Under the pieces are notes generated by a model that ran no database searches, was not told the origin of the DNA, and saw nothing but the letters and a program-made list of their open reading frames with translations. Source: Hoeflea sp. (GTDB lineage: Bacteria; Pseudomonadota; Alphaproteobacteria; Rhizobiales; Rhizobiaceae). From it: DNA of 64,000 bases. Shown here piece after piece: positions 18,603 through 26,760 of the stretch; within the stretch, counting starts at the first letter, position 1, and each line of letters begins with the position of its first letter. Both the position numbers and the translations under genes were made by a program. Location: assembly GCF_002733955.1 (NCBI RefSeq), contig NZ_NVXQ01000022.1:62001-126000 (forward strand), in the 5' to 3' direction.

Positions 18603-20111
18603 TTGACCACTTTTGCTGATCTTGGCTTAAGCCAAAAAGTACTGTCCGCCGTAACTGACGCCGGCTACACGACGCCCACCCCGATTCAGGCTGGTGCGAT
18701 ACCTCCAGCACTTGAACGGCGTGATATTCTCGGCATCGCCCAGACCGGAACAGGCAAGACCGCATCCTTCGTTCTGCCGATGCTGACGATGCTGGAACGT
18801 GGCCGCGCCCGCGCGCGCATGCCGCGCACCCTGATCCTTGAACCGACGCGCGAACTCGCAGCGCAGGTTCACGAAAACTTCGAAAAATACGGCAAGAACC
18901 ACCGCCTCAACATCGTGTTGCTGATCGGTGGCGTTTCTTTTGAAGAGCAGGACCGCAAGCTCGAACGCGGCGCCGATGTTCTCATTGCCACACCGGGCCG
19001 CCTGCTCGACCACACCGAACGCGGCAAGCTCTTGATGACCGGCGTCGAACTGCTGGTGATCGACGAAGCCGACAGAATGCTCGACATGGGCTTCATTCCC
19101 GACATCGAGCGCATCGTCAAATTCATCCCGTTCACCCGCCAGACCCTGTTCTTCTCGGCCACCATGCCGCCGGAAATCCAGAAGCTGGCCGACAAGTTCC
19201 TGCAGAACCCGGCCCGTATCGAAGTCGCCCCGCCCTCGTCCACCGCAGCGACAGTGGAACAGCGGCTTGTGGCCTGTGGCAGCAAGGACTTTGAAAAGCG
19301 CGAACGCCTGCGCGACCTGATCAAGACCCAGTCCGAGCTGACCAACGCGATCATCTTCTGCAACCGAAAGAAAGACGTCGCCGATCTGTACAAATCGCTT
19401 GAGAAGCATGGCTTCTCGGTTGGCGCGCTGCATGGCGATATGGACCAGCGCTCGCGCACCAACATGCTGCAGGGCTTCAAGGACAACGAGATCACGCTGC
19501 TTGTGGCCTCCGATGTCGCAGCCCGCGGGCTCGATATCCCCGCCGTCAGCCACGTGTTCAATTTCGATGTTCCGATCCACGCCGAAGACTATGTGCACCG
19601 CATCGGCCGCACCGGCCGTGCCGGCCGCGAAGGCGCAGCCTTCACCATGGTCTCGCGTCGCGATGCCAAGCATGTCGATGCCATCACCAAGCTGATCGGC
19701 CGCGAGATCGAATGGCTTGACGGCCAGGAAGCCATCGAATCGGCAGATCCGGCTGACGACAAGCCGGCCCGCGGCCGCCGCGGCGAAAGCAAGTCTCCGG
19801 CACGCCGCTCTTCGCGCGGCGAAAAGCGGGCGCAGGAAGACAAGCAGGCCGAACCCGCCACAGCCGAAACAGCGCCAGAACCGAAAAAAGAGGATAAAGC
19901 CATCCAAGCTGCAATCAAGGAAGAGCCGCGTCAGGAACAGCCAGCCCGTGCAGCCGCGCCGCAGCGCACGCCCAAGCCGGCCAATGCCAACGAGGATCGC
20001 AACCGCAATCGCAACCGCCGCGGCGGCCGCGACAATGACGATCGCGAGCCCACGCCCGTCGGCTTTGGCGACGATATTCCTGCTTTCATGATGATCGGCG
20101 GCAAGTACTGA
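18603..20111 (+). CDS. DEAD-box RNA helicase, RhlE-like
   Basis: A 502-residue helicase. Motifs in order: Q motif with TTPTPIQ (Q29), Walker A AQTGTGKT (46-53), PTREL, DEAD at 154-157 followed by RMLDMGF, SAT, ARGLD and HRIGRTGRAGREG. The C-terminal 110 residues are low complexity and basic (Arg/Lys/Ala/Pro rich), ending near FGDDIPAFMM, typical of RhlE-type proteins that bind structured RNA or ribosome precursors. The first codon is TTG at 18603, preceded by CGGAAAACG; no ATG fits the conserved start. A terminator follows at 20144. Confidence 0.94.
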   Translation: MTTFADLGLSQKVLSAVTDAGYTTPTPIQAGAIPPALERRDILGIAQTGTGKTASFVLPMLTMLERGRARARMPRTLILEPTRELAAQVHENFEKYGKNHRLNIVLLIGGVSFEEQDRKLERGADVLIATPGRLLDHTERGKLLMTGVELLVIDEADRMLDMGFIPDIERIVKFIPFTRQTLFFSATMPPEIQKLADKFLQNPARIEVAPPSSTAATVEQRLVACGSKDFEKRERLRDLIKTQSELTNAIIFCNRKKDVADLYKSLEKHGFSVGALHGDMDQRSRTNMLQGFKDNEITLLVASDVAARGLDIPAVSHVFNFDVPIHAEDYVHRIGRTGRAGREGAAFTMVSRRDAKHVDAITKLIGREIEWLDGQEAIESADPADDKPARGRRGESKSPARRSSRGEKRAQEDKQAEPATAETAPEPKKEDKAIQAAIKEEPRQEQPARAAAPQRTPKPANANEDRNRNRNRRGGRDNDDREPTPVGFGDDIPAFMMIGGKY

Positions 20112-20143
20112 TCCATCAGGATCGGCAAAGCCAATCTTTCAAG

Positions 20144-20171
20144 CCGCTGGCCTACGGGCCGACGGTTTTTT
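20144..20171 (+). terminator. rho-independent terminator of the DEAD-box helicase gene
   Basis: Stem CCGCTGGCC/GGCCGACGG with one mismatch and one G-U pair, loop TACG, followed directly by six T residues. Confidence 0.8.
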
Positions 20172-20205
20172 CGTTTCCCCCACACCAGGGCAGGACCTGT
20201 TCCGC

Positions 20206-21141
20206 TCAACCGTTATCGAGCGGCTGCAGAATGTCTGCGATCATGTTCCGCAGCCACCGGTGGCCCGGTGACGCTGTGGAGCGCCTGTGCCAGATCATGA
20301 TGATCTCCACCAGATCAACCGCCATCGGCGGCACATAGATGTTCAGCCCGAATTTGCCGGCCACCTGTCTGGCCAGTTGGTGCGGCAACAGCGCGATCAG
20401 GTCGGATTCACTCACGGCGCCGTAGACGCCGGAAAACACCGGCATTGTCATCACCACCCGGCGCTCACGGCCCACCCGTGAAAGCGCCACGTCACCTGCT
20501 GCTGAAAGCTTGCCCTCGGGCGAAAACAGCACGTGCCCGAGATCACAGAACAGATCGATCGGCACCACATCACCTGGCTTCAGTCCGGCATGGACGAACC
20601 GCAGGTTGCCGCTTCTTGCTATGACCGAGTATTTCGACCGGAACATGGTCTGCTTCACCGCCCAACCCGGCAGCGGCAGGCTGGGTGCGAGCGCCAGATC
20701 GACCTCGTTTCGTTCTACGGAATCCACATTGATGTCGGCAACCAGATCGACCAGTTGCACGCGCACGCCCGGCGCCTGTCGGGAGACCCGGTCGGCGAGC
20801 CGCGGCATCAGCATTTCGGCGAAATAATCGCTGCCCGAAATCTTGAAATTCTGTTGTGCCGTGTCCGGGATGAAGGGTTTGGGGCTTTCAAGGATCTCTT
20901 CGATATCGCTGAAGATTTCGCGCAATGGCAGCTCGAGCGATCTGGCGTAGTCGGTGGGCTCAAGCCCCTGCCCGTTGCGGAAGAACAATTCATCGCCTAG
21001 CCCGCTGCGCAAGCGGCCAAGCGCAGCAGACACTGCAGGCTGCGACAAGCCGATCCGCGCTCCGGCCTTCACTGTAGATCCTTCGCGTAGCAAGGCATCA
21101 AGCACCCGCAGCAAATTCAGATCAAAGGCCGATAAATTCAT
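20206..21141 (-). CDS. LysR-family transcriptional regulator
   Basis: A 311-residue LysR-type regulator. The N-terminal winged helix-turn-helix (about 1-60) is clear: MNLSAFDLNLLRVLDALLRE, then GLSQPAVSAALGRLR. The effector-binding part carries features of the NodD-like subgroup (DELFFRNGQGLEPT, PTDYARSLELPLREI). I start at the ATG at 21141, which aligns with the family; the frame extends to 21189 but those residues are not LysR-like. It is divergent from a cupin gene and shares a 112-base palindrome-rich intergenic region with it, so the cupin operon is its probable target. Confidence 0.94.
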   Translation of the reverse strand: MNLSAFDLNLLRVLDALLREGSTVKAGARIGLSQPAVSAALGRLRSGLGDELFFRNGQGLEPTDYARSLELPLREIFSDIEEILESPKPFIPDTAQQNFKISGSDYFAEMLMPRLADRVSRQAPGVRVQLVDLVADINVDSVERNEVDLALAPSLPLPGWAVKQTMFRSKYSVIARSGNLRFVHAGLKPGDVVPIDLFCDLGHVLFSPEGKLSAAGDVALSRVGRERRVVMTMPVFSGVYGAVSESDLIALLPHQLARQVAGKFGLNIYVPPMAVDLVEIIMIWHRRSTASPGHRWLRNMIADILQPLDNG

Positions 21142-21173
21142 CTGACAAATATCCAGAATACAAAATTCCGATT

Positions 21174-21227
21174 TTACGAATAGATACACCTGATCTACCG
21201 TTCATTCAATCGAATGCGCATTCGTAA
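21174..21227. promoter_or_regulatory. palindromes in the LysR/cupin divergent promoter region
   Basis: The region holds an 8-base inverted repeat TTACGAAT (21174-21181) and ATTCGTAA (21220-21227), a perfect 12-base palindrome GAATGCGCATTC (21212-21223), and an overlapping ATTC-N4-GAAT element (21204-21215). LysR proteins commonly bind such interrupted palindromes between divergent genes. Binding is inferred, not shown. Confidence 0.55.
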
Positions 21228-21253
21228 CCTTCCCTGCACTCATGGAGGAAACG

Positions 21254-21694
21254 ATGAACATGAACATTTTGGGCCCCGATGCCATCGAATGGCTCGGCGT
21301 CCATTACAGGACCATTCTCAAGACCGGCGACAGCGGCGGCGCAATCTCGGTGGTGGATTCGGTCTCTCCGCCGAAGTCCGGTCCGCCCCGGCACATACAC
21401 CACGAGGCCGACGAGACCTTTGTCGTGCTGACCGGAGATATCCTGTTCTGGCTCGAGGGAGAGGAGCTCACCCGGGGACCTGGCGAAACCATGTTCATTC
21501 CCCGCGGCAAGGAGCACACCTTTCAGGTCATCAGCGACACCCCCTCGCGCCACCTCGTCATCCTGACGCCCGGAGGTTTCGAAGGCTTCTTTGCCGAGAT
21601 GGCCGCCGGTCAGTTCCGCATCCCTCAGGACATGCCCGCTGTCGCAGAAGCCGCGGCCCGCTACCGGATGGATTTCACCGGCCCACCCTTGTGA
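21254..21694 (+). CDS. cupin domain protein
   Basis: A 146-residue single-domain cupin. Both family motifs are complete: H47-x-H49 and E54 within RHIHHEADETF followed by G61, and G77...P83-x-G85-x-x-H88. The metal-binding set is therefore H47, H49, E54 and H88. The substrate is unknown; such proteins range from dioxygenases to isomerases. The ATG at 21254 follows GGAGGAAACG; the in-frame ATG at 21242 would overlap that ribosome site. It starts an operon with a small membrane protein 27 bases downstream, opposite a LysR gene. Confidence 0.9.
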   Translation: MNMNILGPDAIEWLGVHYRTILKTGDSGGAISVVDSVSPPKSGPPRHIHHEADETFVVLTGDILFWLEGEELTRGPGETMFIPRGKEHTFQVISDTPSRHLVILTPGGFEGFFAEMAAGQFRIPQDMPAVAEAAARYRMDFTGPPL

Positions 21695-21721
21695 ACGTCA
21701 CAACCCTTCAGGAGCAGAGAC

Positions 21722-22114
21722 ATGAAACACGTCGCAACACGCTTTTTCATCACCGGTGCAGTCTTCGCGCTGCTTGGCATGATCTGGGGCATTCAGATGT
21801 CCGCCACCCATGACCACACGCTGTCACCGGCCCATGGTCACCTCAACCTGATCGGCTTCGTCGCCATGGCGGTCTTCGGCACCTTCTATGCGCTCAGCCC
21901 CACCGCAGCCGCGTCCAGGCTGGCGGGGATCCATTACCTGCTCACAACGGTTTCGGTTGTCGTGCTGGTGCCCGGAATCGCCATGGCCATATCAGGATCA
22001 GGCGAAACCCTTGCCAAGATCGGCTCCGTGCTGGCGCTTGCCTCGATGGCGCTGTTCACCTTCGTCGTGTTTCGTCATGGGCTCGGCACACAGCCCGGCG
22101 CGCAACCGCAGTAA
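21722..22114 (+). CDS. small four-helix membrane protein with HGHLNLIG motif
   Basis: A 130-residue membrane protein with four hydrophobic segments (about 7-26, 41-59, 68-88 and 98-117). The histidine-rich motif HGHLNLIGF (H38, H40, N42) resembles a segment seen in cytochrome oxidase subunit I-like and NnrS-like proteins and could bind heme or metal. It is often annotated only as a hypothetical membrane protein. Co-transcription with the cupin is likely from the 27-base gap; the ATG follows CAGGAGCAGAGAC. Confidence 0.7.
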   Translation: MKHVATRFFITGAVFALLGMIWGIQMSATHDHTLSPAHGHLNLIGFVAMAVFGTFYALSPTAAASRLAGIHYLLTTVSVVVLVPGIAMAISGSGETLAKIGSVLALASMALFTFVVFRHGLGTQPGAQPQ

Positions 22115-22189
22115 CGCGGCATCGTGCGCCGGATCAGCAGCCGGCGCACGCCCGATGTTCTACGGCAAACCGGGACGCGGTGCGGCTTG

Positions 22190-22507
22190 TCATTTCCTGG
22201 CCCGCAGCGCTGCACCCCACGCCAGCGCCACCCATTTGGCCAGCTCGTCCGTATCATCAAGTGCCGCATCCGGTATCGACCAGTAGGGCATCGCCACCGG
22301 CTTGGCCTTGCCGGCATAGGTCCACTGGCTGGCGCCGGCCGCGGCAAACTCCGGCGCAGTCTGCGCATCCGCCTTGAGCAGGATGTCACCGCTGACCTCC
22401 AGCGCCAGGATTCTGCCTTCATGGTAGATGCCCTTGCCGCCAAACATGCGCTTGATCGTCACCTCGCCAAGACTGACAAACATGTCGCGGATTGCGTCAT
22501 TATCCAT
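22190..22507 (-). CDS. TfoX/Sxy N-terminal domain protein
   Basis: A 105-residue protein matching the TfoX N-terminal domain: [20 protein letters not shown] and the later [14 protein letters not shown]-like stretch ([19 protein letters not shown]). TfoX/Sxy of gammaproteobacteria activates competence genes with CRP, but single-domain versions in alphaproteobacteria have no established role. The ATG at 22507 aligns with the family start; the frame upstream to 22648 does not. It is divergent from a DUF2256 gene. Confidence 0.85.
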   Translation of the reverse strand: MDNDAIRDMFVSLGEVTIKRMFGGKGIYHEGRILALEVSGDILLKADAQTAPEFAAAGASQWTYAGKAKPVAMPYWSIPDAALDDTDELAKWVALAWGAALRARK

Positions 22508-22605
22508 TGCGTCTCCCCTTCCCTGCAGCCTTGTTACGGCAGCAAGCTGTGCAGTTTCAGCGCGCGCACTCTTGCCGTCAATCGGCACCGCCCCATATCG
22601 GCGCA

Positions 22606-22779
22606 ATGCCGAAACAGCTGCGAAAATCCCATCTGCCGCAAAAGACATGCGCCTGCTGCAACCGCCCTTTCAGCTGGCGGCGCAAATGGGCACGGGTCTG
22701 GGAAGAGGTCAGATACTGCTCGGATCGCTGCCGGACCGCTGCCCGAAGCCAGAGAACCAGACCCAGTTCGGCAGACTGA
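22606..22779 (+). CDS. DUF2256 zinc-ribbon-like small protein
   Basis: A 57-residue protein beginning [20 protein letters not shown] and continuing [20 protein letters not shown]. It matches DUF2256: a CxxC pair (C15, C18) and a C-x3-C pair (C38, C42) around the WRRKWAR motif, suggesting one zinc ion. Function is unknown. The ATG at 22606 gives the conserved start; the longer open frame from 22492 overlaps the promoter region of the divergent TfoX-like gene. Its stop lies 10 bases from the convergent molybdopterin-binding fusion gene. Confidence 0.82.
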   Translation: MPKQLRKSHLPQKTCACCNRPFSWRRKWARVWEEVRYCSDRCRTAARSQRTRPSSAD

Positions 22780-22789
22780 AAACGCACTA

Positions 22790-24427
22790 TCAGTCTGCGC
22801 CTGGCGATTCCGTCACGCCACCCGCCGCGCGCACGGCATCGGGTGTATCGACGTCAAGCCGCGCCGCGGGTCCGATTTCCACGTCAACCACCGGCCAGGT
22901 CCCGCTTTCAATCAGCGCGCGGGCCCCGACATCGCCCGCAAGCGCCATCGCCTCGGCAAAGGCGGAGCGCGGCAGGATCACCGGATTGCCGCGCCGTTCC
23001 CCGTCACTGGCGCGAATGATGGCCGTGCCGCCATGGGCAGCAAAAGCCTCGATCAACCGGTCGAGATGAGCAGGCGTCAGCGCCGGCATGTCGCCAAGCA
23101 GCACCAGCGCGCCCGAAACGTCGGCGTCCAGCGCGCCCAGACCTTGCCGCAGCGACGACGCCATGCCGGATGCGAACTCGGCATTGTGCACCAGTTTGAC
23201 CTCAAGCCCCGCGAGGCTTGCGGCAATGTCAGCGCTGCGATGCCCGGTGACCACAATTGTCCGGCCTGCCCGCGATGCCAGCGCCGTGCCCGCCATCTTG
23301 CGGATCAGCACCTCGCCATCAAACGCTGCCAGCAGCTTGTGTCCTGCTGCATCGCCCATCCGGCTCGCACGTCCGGCTGCAAGCAGAACCACCGCAACAT
23401 CCGCGCCCGGGCTGCGGCTTTGCTTCACAACCGGTTGCCGCGGCTGCGGCCGTGTCGGAATCTCTTTGAGCAACCCGCCCACGCCCATTCCCGCGATATC
23501 CATCGAAGTCGGCGGCTCACCGGCAAGGATGCGGGCCAGCACCCAGTCAAAGCCGTTTTCCTTCGGACTGCGGGCACAGCCCGGCGCGCCAATGACCGGC
23601 ACATCACCAAGCGAGCCCAGCACCAGCAAATTGCCCGGATCGACCGGCATTCCCACCCGCTCGACCTCACCGCCAGCCCGGCGGATTGCCGCCGGGATCA
23701 CGTCCTGAGGATCGGTGACCGCCGAGGCTCCGAAGACGACAATCATCTCGTGGAGCTGTGCCATCCGCACGATCTCGCCAGCCACCGCCTCGGCATCATG
23801 CGCGACCCGGATCTCTTCCTCGAGCTCGGAGCCGCTCAGTGACAGCCGGGACGCCAGCAACTGACGGGTATTGTCCATCACCGAGGATTTCAGCGTCGGC
23901 AGCCACGTTGCGATCAGCCCCACCCTGAGCGAACGGAAAGCCCGCACCTGTGCAAGACCGCTAACACCGATTGCGCCGAGAGCACGCGCCAGCGAGGCGC
24001 CGGACACCGCCAGCGGAATGATCTTGATCGTCGCCACCATCTCGCCGGGCTGGACCGCGCTGTGGTCGGCAAGGCAGGCAAATGTGATGGCCGGATCAAT
24101 CGCGTTGAAAGCATCTACCAGGGACCTGTCGGCACGGAACAACCCGGCTTCTGTGGCGTGTAGATTGACCCGCCCGGTAGAGGCATTGGCGGCACGGATG
24201 TTGGAGCCGGAAAAGGCCTCGGCCAGCGCTTCTGCGGCCGCGTCTTCACCAACATCCTCCTCGTCGAGCCGCGCCACGATCACCTCGCGGACACCCGCCG
24301 CGCCGAGGCGCGCCAGGTCCTCGGCGCTGAGCACATGGCCCTTTTTCAGCCGTACCTCGCCCAGCGAAAGCGAATGCGCCAGCACCGCCCCCTCGGCCTC
24401 TGACAACGGCACCGGGCCAAACTGCAT
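22790..24427 (-). CDS. molybdopterin-binding protein fused to MocA-like nucleotidyltransferase
   Basis: A 545-residue two-domain protein. Residues 1-325 resemble MoeA-like molybdopterin-binding proteins (start MQFGPVPLSEAEGAVLAHSL; VFGASAVTDPQDVIPAAIR near 231-249). Residues 345-535 are a nucleotidyltransferase with the LAAGRASRMG motif at 349-358, a lysine at 364, and a later LLGDMPALT segment, as in MocA, which makes molybdopterin cytosine dinucleotide for xanthine-dehydrogenase-family enzymes. It is the last gene of the Cox-type maturation cluster, 3 bases after the XdhC-type gene, so it likely supplies or tailors the cofactor for a molybdenum hydroxylase. Confidence 0.88.
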   Translation of the reverse strand: MQFGPVPLSEAEGAVLAHSLSLGEVRLKKGHVLSAEDLARLGAAGVREVIVARLDEEDVGEDAAAEALAEAFSGSNIRAANASTGRVNLHATEAGLFRADRSLVDAFNAIDPAITFACLADHSAVQPGEMVATIKIIPLAVSGASLARALGAIGVSGLAQVRAFRSLRVGLIATWLPTLKSSVMDNTRQLLASRLSLSGSELEEEIRVAHDAEAVAGEIVRMAQLHEMIVVFGASAVTDPQDVIPAAIRRAGGEVERVGMPVDPGNLLVLGSLGDVPVIGAPGCARSPKENGFDWVLARILAGEPPTSMDIAGMGVGGLLKEIPTRPQPRQPVVKQSRSPGADVAVVLLAAGRASRMGDAAGHKLLAAFDGEVLIRKMAGTALASRAGRTIVVTGHRSADIAASLAGLEVKLVHNAEFASGMASSLRQGLGALDADVSGALVLLGDMPALTPAHLDRLIEAFAAHGGTAIIRASDGERRGNPVILPRSAFAEAMALAGDVGARALIESGTWPVVDVEIGPAARLDVDTPDAVRAAGGVTESPGAD

Positions 24428-24430
24428 GCC

Positions 24431-25126
24431 TCAGTCTTTCCTTGACTGCGAGGGCTTGCGCAGCGCCGCAATCACTTGCGCCAGGATGGCCACCGCGATT
24501 TCCTCCGGGCTCTGCGCGCCGATATCCGCTCCAATCGGAGCGTCGATCCTGCCGATTTCGGCCTCGCTCAGACCGGCCTCTGTCAGCCGTTCCACCCGCC
24601 GTGCATGGGTCTTGCGCGAGCCCAGCGCACCGACATAGAACGCCTCCGCCTTCAACGCCGAGATCAACGGCCAGTCGTCGATCTTCGGGTCATGCGTCAC
24701 CGCCACAAGCGCGGTGAAGGCATCGACCGGCCGCTCCTTGAGCGCATCTTCCGGCCAGTCGGCGGTCAGCTCGACATGTTCAAACCGTTCCGGCGTGGCA
24801 AAGGCGGTGCGCGGATCAACCACCCGCACGTCAAAGCCGGCCATCGTCGCCATCGGCGCAAGCGCCTGAGAGATGTGAACGGCACCGATGATTACCATCC
24901 GCGGCGCCGGCACATGCACATTGAAAAAGAACCGTTGCCCTTCGGCTTCCACCGCTCCGGATTTGCCGGTCCTGAACGCTTTTTCCACCGCCTCGCCAAG
25001 CTCTCCCGAGACCGGATCGCCTTTTTTCACCAGCCGGTTGCGCCCATCGGCAAGTTCGGTGAGCATGATCACGGCCTGCCGCGCGCGCCGCGCCTCGTTG
25101 AGCTTCTTGAGCAGATGCGGATCCAT
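24431..25126 (-). CDS. XdhC/CoxF-type molybdenum hydroxylase maturation protein
   Basis: A 231-residue protein with an N-terminal XdhC-type region (about 1-75) and a C-terminal Rossmann-like XdhC domain starting RMVIIGAVHISQALAPMA, then VGALGSRKTHARR near 165 and GADIGAQSPEEIAVAILAQ near the end, the family signature. XdhC proteins bind and protect sulphurated molybdenum cofactor before insertion. The ATG at 25126 overlaps the stop of the upstream gene by one base (TGATG), so translation is coupled. Confidence 0.9.
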   Translation of the reverse strand: MDPHLLKKLNEARRARQAVIMLTELADGRNRLVKKGDPVSGELGEAVEKAFRTGKSGAVEAEGQRFFFNVHVPAPRMVIIGAVHISQALAPMATMAGFDVRVVDPRTAFATPERFEHVELTADWPEDALKERPVDAFTALVAVTHDPKIDDWPLISALKAEAFYVGALGSRKTHARRVERLTEAGLSEAEIGRIDAPIGADIGAQSPEEIAVAILAQVIAALRKPSQSRKD

Positions 25127-25473
25127 CAGCCGACCCGCTCGAGATAGACCTGGATCTTGCCGCCGCAGGACAGCCCCACCCGCCAGGCAGTCTCGTCGGC
25201 CACTCCGAATTCGAGCATTTTCGGCTCGCCGCTGGCGATTACATCGGCGGCTTCGGAAATCACCGCGCCCTCGACGCATCCGCCCGAGACCGAACCGCTG
25301 AAATTGCCCTCTTCATCAATCACCAGATGACTGCCGACCGGCCGCGGCGCGGAGCCCCAGGTCTCGATCACGGTGGCCACGGCGACCTCGCGCCCGTCCA
25401 GCATCCAGCGCTCGGCGATCGTCAACGGATCAAGCTGATCGTCGCCGCTCTCAACAGTGCTTCCCGGTGTCAT
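25126..25473 (-). CDS. short XdhC_CoxI-domain protein
   Basis: A 115-residue protein consisting of the XdhC/CoxI N-terminal domain only: the segment TWGSAPRPVGSHLVIDEEG and the signature SGSVSGGCVEG with C66, then a second cysteine in LSCGGKIQVYLE. In this family the conserved cysteine takes part in handling the molybdenum cofactor. Start 25473 was chosen because GGATGGAGG precedes it; a longer frame to 25527 lacks such a site. It is translationally coupled to the next XdhC-type gene, so the two may form one functional unit. Confidence 0.88.
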   Translation of the reverse strand: MTPGSTVESGDDQLDPLTIAERWMLDGREVAVATVIETWGSAPRPVGSHLVIDEEGNFSGSVSGGCVEGAVISEAADVIASGEPKMLEFGVADETAWRVGLSCGGKIQVYLERVG

Positions 25474-25533
25474 GCCAGCCTCCATCCTTGTTGGTCGAAT
25501 ATGGCCCCTGCCGGCAGCTGATGACAAGGGGCG

Positions 25534-26760
25534 TCAGAGATAGCGCCGTGGATCGGCTTTCGCCGCATCCTTCTCGCCCAGCGCCGACACGAGATCGGCC
25601 ATGGCGCTGATGTTGTGCACCGGCCGGAATTCGTCAACATGGGCAAGCATCGTCCGCACGCCCCGCGCTCTTGCCTCGAAACCGTCAAAGCGCAGCAGAG
25701 GGTTCAGCCAGATCAGCCGCCGGCACGACCGGTGCAGCCGGTCCATTTCCGTGTCGAGTTCCTCGATCGAATCGCGCTCCAGCCCGTCGGTGATCAGGAT
25801 CACCACCGCGCCCTGCCCCAGCACCCGGCGCGACCATTGCCGGTTGAACAGCCGCAGCGCCTCGCCGATCCGGGTCCCGCCCGACCAGTCCTTGACGGCA
25901 CCGGTGCACTGGTCCACCGCCTCGTCGGGATCCTTGTTGCGCATCTGTCGTGTGATGTTGGTCAGCCTGGTGCCGAACAGGAAGGTGTGAACCCCGCGTC
26001 GGCGCTCGCTCAGCACATGCATGAAATGCAGGAAAATCCGCGTGTACTGGCTCATCGAACCGGAAATATCGGCAATGATCACCAGTGGCGGATGCACTTT
26101 CCGGCGCTTGCGGAAGCGCGGCAGAATGAGATCGCCGCCGGTGCGCATCGCAGCCCGGATGGTCGCCCGCGGATCAATCCGCTTGGGCGCCGGAGACGGT
26201 TTGTAGCGCCGTGTCTCGACCTGGTCGAAGGGCAGCATCAGCTCGGCAATGGCACGTTTCGCTTCGGCCAGTTCGACGGCCGTCATCTGGGCGAAATCCT
26301 GCTGTCTGAGAACCTCGTTTCCGGAAATCGTCTCCCGCGCATCGATGTCAATCATCGGCTTGTCTTCGGGCGGCCGCTGCTTCTCATGGCCTTCGAACAG
26401 CGCCTGGCTGACACGGGTCTCCCCGGCTTTCAGCTTTTCGCGCTGCTTGTTCTCCATCGCCACCGGCGAGAACATGGCGATCATCTTCTCGACCAGATCG
26501 CGGCTGCGCCAGAACAGCTTGAACGCCTGGTCGAAGACCTCGTGATCCTCGCGCCGCTTGACGAACACAGAGTGCAGGATCCAGTAGAACTCCTCGCGGC
26601 TGCCAATGCCGGCGATCTGCACCGCCTCAACCGCATCGCGCACGGCTGCCGGCCCGACCTTCATCCCGGCCTTGCGCAAAACCCTGGCGAAAAAAACCAC
26701 ATTGTCGGGAATGCGCCCGTCGTCAGCCTTGAAATCGGACTTGTGTGCGGCGTCAGCCAT
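25534..26760 (-). CDS. VWA-domain protein, CoxE family
   Basis: A 408-residue soluble protein of the CoxE-like VWA family. The N-terminal half is helical; the C-terminal von Willebrand A domain has the MIDAS motif DISGSMSQY from residue 231, and later TDGLERDSIEELDTEMDRL. In Oligotropha, CoxE works with the AAA+ ATPase CoxD to build the copper-sulphur-molybdenum centre of CO dehydrogenase. The ATG at 26760 overlaps the stop of the MoxR-type gene (TGATG), so the partner proteins are translationally coupled. Confidence 0.92.
   Translation of the reverse strand: MADAAHKSDFKADDGRIPDNVVFFARVLRKAGMKVGPAAVRDAVEAVQIAGIGSREEFYWILHSVFVKRREDHEVFDQAFKLFWRSRDLVEKMIAMFSPVAMENKQREKLKAGETRVSQALFEGHEKQRPPEDKPMIDIDARETISGNEVLRQQDFAQMTAVELAEAKRAIAELMLPFDQVETRRYKPSPAPKRIDPRATIRAAMRTGGDLILPRFRKRRKVHPPLVIIADISGSMSQYTRIFLHFMHVLSERRRGVHTFLFGTRLTNITRQMRNKDPDEAVDQCTGAVKDWSGGTRIGEALRLFNRQWSRRVLGQGAVVILITDGLERDSIEELDTEMDRLHRSCRRLIWLNPLLRFDGFEARARGVRTMLAHVDEFRPVHNISAMADLVSALGEKDAAKADPRRYL

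Noticed and set aside
22124-23842. A 572-codon plus-strand open frame spanning TfoX, DUF2256 and the MoeA/MocA fusion
   Set aside because: It overlaps three well supported genes on other frames and has no family features.
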